From the NCBI RefSeq assembly GCF_002943525.1, contig NZ_CP025394.1, forward strand, positions 3,224,001 to 3,288,000: DNA of 64,000 bases, written 5' to 3'. Every line of letters starts with the position of its first letter. Position 1 is the first letter of the stretch. The position numbers were made by a program, and so were the translations under genes. Shown here piece by piece: positions 57,857 through 64,000 of this stretch. The notes beneath the pieces are model-generated. The model saw nothing but the letters and a program-made list of their open reading frames with translations. It had not been told where the DNA came from and did no database searches. This DNA comes from Kitasatospora sp. MMS16-BH015 (GTDB taxonomy: Bacteria > Actinomycetota > Actinomycetes > Streptomycetales > Streptomycetaceae).

Positions 57857-59236
57857 TTACGACTGCAGAGCGGCGATCGAGTCGCGCAGCGCCGCCGGCA
57901 CGTCCGCCACCAGCTGGTGGACGCCGTCCTTGACGATGTGCCGCCCGCCCACGACCACGTGCCGCACGTCCGCCGCCGAGGCGGCGAAGACGGCCGTCTC
58001 GGCGCCGTACGAGGGCCGGGGCCCGGCCGTGCGGACGGAGTCGAGCGCGATCACGGTGAAGTCGGCGAAGGAGCCCGCCGCCACCCGCCCCGCCTCGGGC
58101 CAGCCGAGGGAGGCGTGGCCGTCCTCGGTGCCCGCGCACAGCAGGGCCGCGGCCGTCCAGTGACCCCGGGTGCGGGTGCGCAGCCGCTCGTCGAGTTCGA
58201 GCGCCCGGGCCTCCTCGAAGGGGTCGATCACGGCGTGGCTGTCGCTGCCGAGCGAGAGCGGGGAGCCCGCGCTCGCCAGCTGCCGGGCCGGGCCGATGCC
58301 GTCCGCCAGGTCCCGCTCGGTGGTCGGGCACATGCAGACGGTCGTCCGGGTGGACGAGAGCAGCTGGATGTCCTCGTCCGTGAGGTGGGTGGCGTGCACG
58401 GCCGAGGTGCGCGGCCCGAGCACCCCGTGGTCGGCCAGCAGCCGGGTGGGGGTGACGCCGTGCGCGGCCAGACAGGCCTCGTTCTCGGCGGTCTGCTCGG
58501 AGAGGTGGACGTGCAGCGGGGCCTCCCGCAGCGCCGAGAACTGCGCCACGGTGCCCAGCTGCTCGGCCGGGACGGCCCGCACCGAGTGCACGGCCGCGCC
58601 GATCCGGGCGTGCTCGGCGCCCTTGAGCTCGGCGGCCCGCGCCGCCCACCGCTCGGCGTCGCCGTCGCTGAACCGCAGCTGGGTCTCGTTCGGCGCGGCG
58701 CCGAAGCCGGACGAGAGGTAGCAGGTGTCGAGCAGGGTGATCCGGATGCCGGCCCGGGCCGCCGCCTCGATCAGCGCGTGGCCCATCGCGTTGGGGTCCT
58801 GGTAGGCGACGCCCCCGGGCGCGTGGTGCAGGTAGTGGAACTCGCCCACGCTGGTGATGCCCGCGAGGGCCATCTCCGCGTACACGGCGGTGGCCAGCGC
58901 CAGGTAGCTGTCCGGGTCGAGCGCGCCGGCGAAGCGGTACATGGTGTCCCGCCAGGTCCAGAAGGTGCCCGAACCGATCTGCACGTGTCCGCGCAGGGCG
59001 CGGTGGAAGGCGTGCGAGTGGGCGTTCGCCTGGCCCGGCAGCAGCAGCCCGGCCAGCCGGACGGCCCCGGCCGGGCAGGGCCCGCTGTCGGGGGTGACCC
59101 GCTCGATCCTGCCGTCCGAGCCGACCGCGATCAGCACGTCCCGCTCGACCACCGGGCCGCCCTCGTGCGGCAGCCAGGCGTGCTCGGCCCAGTACGTGGT
59201 CACCGGGGTCACCGTGGTCACCGTGGTCACCGGCAT
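57857..59236 (-). CDS. hutF: Formimidoylglutamate deiminase
   Basis: A 459-aa amidohydrolase that converts N-formimidoyl-glutamate to N-formyl-glutamate and ammonia. Metal-site segments are GQANAHSHAFHRALRG, HVHLSEQTAENEACLA, VHATHLTDEDI and LGSDSHAVIDPFEEARALE. The N-terminus begins with a short [12 protein letters not shown] repeat from a 9-bp DNA repeat and offers several in-frame GTG starts. ATG 59236 has GGAGG at good spacing and overlaps the preceding gene by 10 bp. Its presence indicates the five-step pathway via N-formylglutamate. Confidence 0.95.
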   Translation of the reverse strand: MPVTTVTTVTPVTTYWAEHAWLPHEGGPVVERDVLIAVGSDGRIERVTPDSGPCPAGAVRLAGLLLPGQANAHSHAFHRALRGHVQIGSGTFWTWRDTMYRFAGALDPDSYLALATAVYAEMALAGITSVGEFHYLHHAPGGVAYQDPNAMGHALIEAAARAGIRITLLDTCYLSSGFGAAPNETQLRFSDGDAERWAARAAELKGAEHARIGAAVHSVRAVPAEQLGTVAQFSALREAPLHVHLSEQTAENEACLAAHGVTPTRLLADHGVLGPRTSAVHATHLTDEDIQLLSSTRTTVCMCPTTERDLADGIGPARQLASAGSPLSLGSDSHAVIDPFEEARALELDERLRTRTRGHWTAAALLCAGTEDGHASLGWPEAGRVAAGSFADFTVIALDSVRTAGPRPSYGAETAVFAASAADVRHVVVGGRHIVKDGVHQLVADVPAALRDSIAALQS

Positions 59237-60429
59237 GCCAGGTCCTCCAGTACGTCGGCGAGCGCCTGCACGCCCTTCAGGCAGTCGGCGAGCTCGGCGT
59301 GCTCGGCCGGGGAGTGCGAGACCCCGCTGGGGTTGCGGACGAAGAGCATCGCGGTGGGCACGGCCGAGGCCAGGATGCCCGCGTCGTGCCCGGCGCCGGT
59401 GGGCAGCACCGGGACGCCGCCCAGGCGCGCGGCGAGCCGGTCGCGCAGCGGGCCGTCGAAGTCGACCACCGGGGTGTACGACTCGCGGGTCAGCTCGACC
59501 TTGACGCCGTCCCGCTCGCCGCGCTCCTCGGCCGCCTGCCGGATCTCCTCCACCACCCGGTGCAGGGTCTCCTCGTCGGCCGCGCGGGAGTCGAGCCAGC
59601 CGCGGATCAGCGAGGCGATCGCGTTGGTGCCGTTCGGCTCCACCGCCACCTTGCCGAAGGTGGCCAGCGCGCCCGCGAGCTTCGCCTTCTTCCGCGCGGC
59701 GAGCACGGTGTTGGCGTAGGTCAGCATCGGGTCGCGGCGGTCCTCGATCCAGGTGGTGCCCGCGTGGTTGGCCTCGCCGTGGAAGTCGAACCGCCAGCGG
59801 CCGTGCGGCCAGATCGCGCTGGCCACGCCGACCGGCTGCTCGGCGCTCAGGTACCGGCCCTGCTCGACGTGCAGCTCGACGAAGGCGCCGATCCGGCCGA
59901 GCCGCTCGGTGTCCGCGCCGAGGGCGGCCGGGTCGTACCCGGCCTGCTCCATCGCGTCGGGCAGCCGGACGCCCTCGGCGTCGCGCAGCTCGAACGCCGC
60001 CTGCGGCGAGAGCACCCCGGCGGTCAGCCGGGAGCCGATGCAGGCCACGCCGAACCGCGCGCCCTCCTCGTCACCGAAGTTGACGATCGCCAGCGGTTTG
60101 GTGAACTCCACGCCCCTGGCGCGGAGTTCGTCCAGCGCCGCGAAGGAGGAGACCACACCGAGCGGGCCGTCGAAGGCACCGCCGTCCGGCACCGAGTCCA
60201 GGTGCGAACCGGTGACCACGGCATCCCCGCCGGCCGGATCGCCCAGCCAGGCCCACTGGTTGCCGTTGCGGTCCAGCTCGTACGTCAGGTCCCGCTTGAG
60301 AGCCTGCTCGCGGAACCACGCCCGGGCCTCGGCGTCGGCCGAGTTCCAGGCGAAGCGGCGGTACCCGCCGGAGGAGGCGGAGCGGCCCACGGGGAGCAGC
60401 TCCGCCCACATCGTCTCGAAGGACGTCAC
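59227..60429 (-). CDS. M20-family amidohydrolase (allantoate amidohydrolase / N-carbamoyl amino acid hydrolase-like)
   Basis: A 400-aa binuclear zinc hydrolase of the AllC/HyuC group of peptidase family M20. Metal ligands are H76 ([11 protein letters not shown]), D87 (AFDGPLG), E121/E122 ([10 protein letters not shown]), H in ELHVEQG, and the C-terminal His in GAGHDAG. Family members cleave N-carbamoyl or ureido groups and some also take N-formyl amino acids. Between hutU and hutF, with a GTGA overlap to hutU, it is well placed to remove the formyl group of N-formylglutamate, since no hutG is seen here. That role is inference. Confidence 0.9.
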   Translation of the reverse strand: MTSFETMWAELLPVGRSASSGGYRRFAWNSADAEARAWFREQALKRDLTYELDRNGNQWAWLGDPAGGDAVVTGSHLDSVPDGGAFDGPLGVVSSFAALDELRARGVEFTKPLAIVNFGDEEGARFGVACIGSRLTAGVLSPQAAFELRDAEGVRLPDAMEQAGYDPAALGADTERLGRIGAFVELHVEQGRYLSAEQPVGVASAIWPHGRWRFDFHGEANHAGTTWIEDRRDPMLTYANTVLAARKKAKLAGALATFGKVAVEPNGTNAIASLIRGWLDSRAADEETLHRVVEEIRQAAEERGERDGVKVELTRESYTPVVDFDGPLRDRLAARLGGVPVLPTGAGHDAGILASAVPTAMLFVRNPSGVSHSPAEHAELADCLKGVQALADVLEDLACR

Positions 60430-62096
60430 AGCTCACCCATGGGGATGCGCACGCCACGCTCGGCGGCCACCTCGGAGGCGCGGTCGTAGCCCGCGTCCAC
60501 GTGGCGGATGACGCCCATGCCGGGGTCGTTGGTGAGCACGCGGCGGATCTTCTCGCCCGCGAGCTTGGTGCCGTCGGCGACCGTGACCTGGCCGGCGTGG
60601 ATCGAGCGGCCGATGCCGACGCCGCCGCCGTGGTGGATGGAGACCCAGGAGGCGCCGGAGGCGACGTTGACCATGGCGTTGATCAGTGGCCAGTCGGCGA
60701 TCGCGTCCGAGCCGTCCAGCATGGCCTCGGTCTCGCGGTACGGGGAGGCGACCGAGCCGCAGTCCAGGTGGTCGCGGCCGATCACGATGGGCGCCGACAG
60801 CTCGCCGCTGGCGACCATGTCGTTGAAGCGCTCGCCGGCCTTGTCGCGCTCGCCGTAGCCGAGCCAGCAGATGCGGGCCGGGAGGCCCTGGAAGTGCACC
60901 TTCTCCTGGGCCATCTTGATCCAGCGGTGCAGCGACTCGTTCTCCGGGAAGAGGTCGAGCACGGCCTTGTCGGTCTTGTAGATGTCCTGCGCGTCGCCGG
61001 AGAGCGCGGCCCAGCGGAACGGGCCCTTGCCCTCGCAGAACAGCGGGCGGATGTACGCCGGGACGAAGCCGGGGAAGGCGAAGGCGCGGTCGTAGCCGGC
61101 CAGCTGGGCCTCGCCGCGGATCGAGTTGCCGTAGTCGAAGACCTCGGCGCCGCGGTCCATGAAGCCGACCATGGCCTCGACGTGCTTGGCCATCGACTCG
61201 CGCGAGCGCTGGGTGAACTCGGCCGGCTTCTCGGCGGCGTAGGTCGCCATGTCCTCGAAGGCGACGCCGATCGGCAGGTAGCTCAGCGGGTCGTGCGCGC
61301 TGGTCTGGTCGGTGACGATGTCGATCGGGGCGTCCATCGCGAGCAGCTGCGGGAAGAGCTCCGCGGCGTTGCCGAGCAGGCCGATGGAGAGCGGCTGCTT
61401 CTTGTCGCGGGCCTCGACGGCCAGCTGGAGCGCGTGGTCGAGGTTCTTGGCCTCGACGTCCAGGTAGCGGTGCTCGATGCGGCGCGAGATGCGCGAGGGG
61501 TCGCAGTCGATGCAGATCGCGACGCCGCCGTTCATGGTGACGGCGAGCGGCTGGGCGCCGCCCATGCCGCCGAGGCCGGCGGTGAGGGTGATGGTGCCCT
61601 CGAGGGTGTCGTTGAACTTCTTCGCGGCCACCGCGCCGAAGGTCTCGTAGGTGCCCTGGAGGATGCCCTGGGTGCCGATGTAGATCCAGGACCCGGCGGT
61701 CATCTGGCCGTACATGGTGAGCCCGAGGCTCTCCAGGCGGCGGAACTCCTCCCAGTTGGCCCAGTCGCCGACCAGGTTGGAGTTGGCGATCAGCACGCGC
61801 GGGGCCCACTCGTGCGTCTGCATCACGCCGACCGGGCGGCCGGACTGGACCAGCATGGTCTCGTCCTGCTTGAGGGTCTCCAGCGTGCGGACCATCGCGT
61901 CGAAGGAGCGCCAGTCACGCGCGGCCTTGCCGGTGCCGCCGTAGACGACCAGCTTCGACGGGTGCTCGGCCACCTCGGGGTCGAGGTTGTTCATGAGCAT
62001 CCGCAGGGCGGCCTCCTGCTGCCACCCCTGCGCCGTCAGGTTCGTCCCGCGCGCCGCACGGACCTCGCGCGGACCGCTCGCCTGCTGCTGCACCAT
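60426..62096 (-). CDS. hutU: Urocanate hydratase
   Basis: A 556-aa NAD-dependent enzyme turning urocanate into 4-imidazolone-5-propionate. The sequence matches over the full family length: [58 protein letters not shown] (NAD site), [14 protein letters not shown] (catalytic Cys region) and [24 protein letters not shown] at 62096 is chosen because AAGGAG lies 9 nt upstream; the ATG at 62114 lacks one. It is the first gene of the hut cluster, with operator-like repeats upstream. hutH is not in the window. Confidence 0.98.
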   Translation of the reverse strand: MVQQQASGPREVRAARGTNLTAQGWQQEAALRMLMNNLDPEVAEHPSKLVVYGGTGKAARDWRSFDAMVRTLETLKQDETMLVQSGRPVGVMQTHEWAPRVLIANSNLVGDWANWEEFRRLESLGLTMYGQMTAGSWIYIGTQGILQGTYETFGAVAAKKFNDTLEGTITLTAGLGGMGGAQPLAVTMNGGVAICIDCDPSRISRRIEHRYLDVEAKNLDHALQLAVEARDKKQPLSIGLLGNAAELFPQLLAMDAPIDIVTDQTSAHDPLSYLPIGVAFEDMATYAAEKPAEFTQRSRESMAKHVEAMVGFMDRGAEVFDYGNSIRGEAQLAGYDRAFAFPGFVPAYIRPLFCEGKGPFRWAALSGDAQDIYKTDKAVLDLFPENESLHRWIKMAQEKVHFQGLPARICWLGYGERDKAGERFNDMVASGELSAPIVIGRDHLDCGSVASPYRETEAMLDGSDAIADWPLINAMVNVASGASWVSIHHGGGVGIGRSIHAGQVTVADGTKLAGEKIRRVLTNDPGMGVIRHVDAGYDRASEVAAERGVRIPMGEL

Positions 62097-62122
62097 GATG
62101 CCGGCTCCTTGCACATAGATTC

Positions 62123-62198
62123 ATTCAGTCCCGACCAGTCTGAATATATCCAAACACTTGGACGACGCCTAGAGGGCAAACCGGTCAGGACTGAATAG
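62123..62198 (-). promoter_or_regulatory. hut control region with ATTCAG/CTGAAT inverted repeat
   Basis: ATTCAG (62123-62128) and CTGAAT (62140-62145) form an inverted repeat spaced 11 bp, 27 bp upstream of hutU. On the minus strand a -10-like TATATT overlaps its upstream edge (about 62144-62149). A third related half-site (GGACTGAAT) lies at about 62188-62196. This arrangement suits a repressor blocking hutU transcription. Confidence 0.45.
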
Positions 62199-62323
62199 TT
62201 CCATGCAGAGCCGCCTCCCGCCCGCCCAACCACCAGGCCACCCCCATGGCACTTGCTAGAGCAAAGTGAGCATAGTAAGTTCCCTTTCGAAGCAAATAGA
62301 GCAATCACAGCAGAGGGGCCGTC

Positions 62324-62719
62324 ATGCCGCAGGTGGAGATCGACGTGCAGACCGCTCGGACCCTGGAGTTCGCCGCCAGGATGGCCGGGGTGACGCCAGG
62401 GCAGGTGATCGCGCGCCTCGTCGAGCAAGCGAGCCTTCCGGGTGCGGGTGATCGCGAGGACATACCGGCCGGAGACAGCCGGGTGGCGGTCCATGCCGTC
62501 TACGAGGGCCACCGCACCAATGCGCTCTTCGATCCGGAGACGCACCGGGTGGAGATCGTCTCCGGCCCCCTGGCCGGCACCTCGTACAAGAGCCCCACCG
62601 GCGCCGCCCGTGCGATCGTCAGCCACCACAACCCGACGATCTCGCCGGCGAGGAACGGTTGGTCCTTCCTCGTTCTCAGCGACGGCAGTGGACGCACGCT
62701 CCAGAGCATCCGGCACTAG
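62324..62719 (+). CDS. Small protein with RAMA-like C-terminal domain
   Basis: A 131-aa soluble protein. The N-terminal 40 residues look like a short helix-rich module (VQTARTLEFAARMAGVTPGQVIARLVEQ). The C-terminal 70 residues (ALFDPETHRVEIVSGPLAG, YKSPTGAARAIVSHHNP, NGWSFLVL) resemble the RAMA domain (restriction and adenine-methylase associated), which is linked to DNA modification and defence proteins. The family call is by pattern only. GAGGGG precedes the ATG. It is followed by a hairpin and an Abi-like gene on the same strand. Confidence 0.7.
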   Translation: MPQVEIDVQTARTLEFAARMAGVTPGQVIARLVEQASLPGAGDREDIPAGDSRVAVHAVYEGHRTNALFDPETHRVEIVSGPLAGTSYKSPTGAARAIVSHHNPTISPARNGWSFLVLSDGSGRTLQSIRH

Positions 62720-62733
62720 CGGAGAAAAGGCCG

Positions 62734-62774
62734 TGCCCCGGGCGGCATGCAGAAGCAGAGGCGGACCCGGGGCA
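62734..62774 (+). terminator. Hairpin after the RAMA-like gene
   Basis: 9-bp perfect arms (TGCCCCGGG 62734-62742, CCCGGGGCA 62766-62774) with a 23-nt loop, 14 bp after the stop codon. It is a plausible terminator separating this gene from the downstream Abi-like gene. Confidence 0.5.
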
Positions 62775-62838
62775 TACGCAGACCAGTCTACAAAAAGCGC
62801 GAGGCCGTACAACAGGTACGGCTTGAGGGGGGACGTAC

Positions 62839-63495
62839 GTGAGCGTCATGTCGGCCTGGAAGCGGGAGGCGTTCTCTGATGCCCGCCTCGCCCCGTACCT
62901 GGCCGTTGGCGGTTCGGCAGAAGCTGCCTGGGCCCTCTACGTCTGGAACATCGAGGTGTCGGCCGCCTTCCTCGGCCCGCTCCACTGTCTGGAAACCGTG
63001 CTCCGTAACGCCCTCCACCGCGAGCTCCAGCGACACTTCGGCCTCGCTGAGTGGTGGGACAGCGCTCCGCTGAGCCCGAAGGACCAGGCGATGCTGGACG
63101 ACGCCCGGCGGAAGCTGGGGCGGCGGGGGCAGCGCCCGGCCGGGGCGGACGCTGTGGTCGCGGAGCTCTCCTTCGGTTTCTGGGTCTCGCTCGTGAGCCG
63201 GGTCCACGACCGCCACCTCTGGGTTCCGGCTCTGCACCGGGCCTTCCCGCACTACCGCGGCCCCCGGCGCGGGCTTCACGACCAGCTCGACTCCCTTCGG
63301 CTGTTCCGGAACCGGATCATGCACCACGAACCGATCCACCACCGGTCCCTGGCCGACGACCACGCCAAGCTCTACCGGGTACTCGGCTTCCTGAACCCGG
63401 AGGCTGTCACCGCCATCCGGCCACTCGACCGAGTCCCCGAGGTCCTCCGGGTGCGGGCCGACACCATCGCCGGCCGCCGCCCCGCACGGTTCTGA
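62839..63495 (+). CDS. Abi-like HEPN-domain protein
   Basis: A 218-aa helical protein resembling the Abi_2/AbiD-F family of abortive-infection proteins. Diagnostic pieces are LHCLETVLRNALHRELQ, ELSFGFWVSLVSR and LRLFRNRIMHHEPIHHR. The last contains the HEPN RNase motif R-x4-H (R157, H162), so it may be an active ribonuclease toxin. The start is GTG at 62839 with GGGGGG upstream; ATG 62848 is possible. No obvious antitoxin gene sits next to it, unless the RAMA-like protein upstream plays that part. Abi-like HEPN proteins are common in Streptomyces and not all are phage-defence proteins. Confidence 0.82.
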   Translation: MSVMSAWKREAFSDARLAPYLAVGGSAEAAWALYVWNIEVSAAFLGPLHCLETVLRNALHRELQRHFGLAEWWDSAPLSPKDQAMLDDARRKLGRRGQRPAGADAVVAELSFGFWVSLVSRVHDRHLWVPALHRAFPHYRGPRRGLHDQLDSLRLFRNRIMHHEPIHHRSLADDHAKLYRVLGFLNPEAVTAIRPLDRVPEVLRVRADTIAGRRPARF

Positions 63496-63500
63496 TCCGC

Positions 63501-63827
63501 TCAGGCCGCCGCGTCGCCGTCCCAGTCGATGCCGATCTCGGCGAGCCAGGCGCGGTCCTGGGCGTCGGGGGTGGGCGGGTCGAGGGGGCGGGGCGGGCGG
63601 GGGATCTCCTGGATCGGGCCGAGGCCGTACTTCTCGGCGGCCTCGCGGGCGGCGTCGTTGGGGATCAGGCCGACGTGCACGGCCGTCTCGTCGCCCGGGT
63701 CCAGGACGGTGAGTTCGGGGTTGGGCGGGCGCCGCAGGGCGATCCGGCGACCGCAGGTCGGACAGGACCATTCGTCGGCCCCGGAGGCGAGGCGGCCGGT
63801 GAGCTTCATCTCGTGGATCACGCGCAT
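63501..63827 (-). CDS. Small hypothetical protein with a CxxC motif
   Basis: A 108-aa protein beginning MRVIHEMKLTGRL. It contains one CPTCGRRIALRRPP (half of a zinc ribbon) and a Pro-rich middle (IPRPPRPLDPPTPDAQD). I do not recognise a family. ATG at 63827 has GGGGAGTC upstream and is preferred to the upstream in-frame extension. It converges with the Abi-like gene, 5 bp apart. Confidence 0.7.
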   Translation of the reverse strand: MRVIHEMKLTGRLASGADEWSCPTCGRRIALRRPPNPELTVLDPGDETAVHVGLIPNDAAREAAEKYGLGPIQEIPRPPRPLDPPTPDAQDRAWLAEIGIDWDGDAAA

Positions 63828-63928
63828 CGCGGACTCCCCCGTCCGGCCCCGGCACCGGGGCCCGAACAGGGGATTCCCGCCATGGGCGCCGTCAGAACCA
63901 GTGCGCGGCAGGTCAGTCCAAGCTGTGC

Positions 63929-64000
63929 TCAATCCAAGAACAGACCGCGGGCGGCAGCCGACTGCTCGTTCGCCTCCAGTCGGGCCTCGGCCCCGGGGAT
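63929..64000 (-). CDS. Possible C-terminal fragment of a gene running off the window
   Basis: On the minus strand the last 24 codons of the window stay open from the edge to a TGA at 63929-63931 and end AAARGLFLD. The amino-acid composition (Ala/Glu/Arg-rich helix) and codon use look coding. It is too short to identify and could be chance. Confidence 0.35.
   Translation of the reverse strand: MPGAEARLEANEQSAAARGLFLD

Overview
The window is typical Streptomycetaceae chromosome (Streptomyces or Kitasatospora; I cannot separate the two by eye). The evidence is very high GC coding sequence, many GTG starts, a WhiB developmental regulator, a tRNA-free 16S-23S spacer, F420 biosynthesis genes and many LytR-CpsA-Psr (LCP) proteins. 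No phage, insertion sequence, integrase or CRISPR array was seen. Nearly all of it looks like core chromosome. Part of the gene order (ahcY, SIS protein, manB, DUF3499, metallopeptidase, whiB, fbiA, fbiB, LCP, TIGR03089, acyl-CoA dehydrogenase, purE, purK, GtrA) parallels the Rv3248c-Rv3277 region of Mycobacterium tuberculosis, so it is an old actinobacterial block.

Layout. 1-4.9 kb: an rRNA operon on the minus strand (23S cut by the window edge, spacer, complete 16S, leader and promoter). 4.9-9.3 kb: SpoIIM-like and RDD membrane proteins, a conserved hypothetical, and a SigE-family sigma factor translationally coupled to a membrane protein. 9.4-16.2 kb: ahcY, a CDF metal transporter, SIS isomerase, Trm112-like protein, phosphomannomutase, DUF3499 and a zincin-like protein. 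16.2-22.4 kb: DUF5719, a giant membrane glycosyltransferase and whiB. 22.8-27.2 kb: a cysteine dioxygenase preceded by a polycysteine leader peptide, then fbiA-fbiB, a 7-bp tandem repeat array and a DNA glycosylase. 27.2-43.7 kb: cell-envelope genes, with five LCP ligases, two glycan-modifying enzymes, a PGRP-type amidase and a MacB/FtsX-like ABC exporter; two inverted copies of a 152-bp intergenic element lie here. 43.8-52.6 kb: acyl-CoA dehydrogenase, UDP-glucose dehydrogenase, CoA-binding protein, dipeptidase, purE/purK, GtrA and a two-component system. 52.7-56 kb: two tandem POT peptide transporters. 56-62.3 kb: Uma2 endonuclease and a histidine-utilisation cluster (hutU, M20 amidohydrolase, hutF, hutI). 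62.3-64 kb: a RAMA-like protein, a HEPN/Abi protein and small hypotheticals.

How genes work together. Phosphomannomutase, SIS isomerase, UDP-glucose dehydrogenase, two glycosyltransferases, an acyltransferase, GtrA and five LCP proteins together suggest synthesis and peptidoglycan attachment of cell-wall glycopolymers. The hut genes turn urocanate into N-formylglutamate, and an M20 hydrolase sits where a deformylase would be expected.

The most striking non-annotated signal is a 30-codon, apparently leaderless ORF at 22853-22945 ending in a Cys-Cys-x-x-Cys-x-x-Cys tail, all four cysteines encoded by TGT, just upstream of cysteine dioxygenase. An 8-bp complement links its Cys codons to the downstream leader. 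It has the form of a cysteine-sensing attenuator for a cysteine-degrading enzyme.
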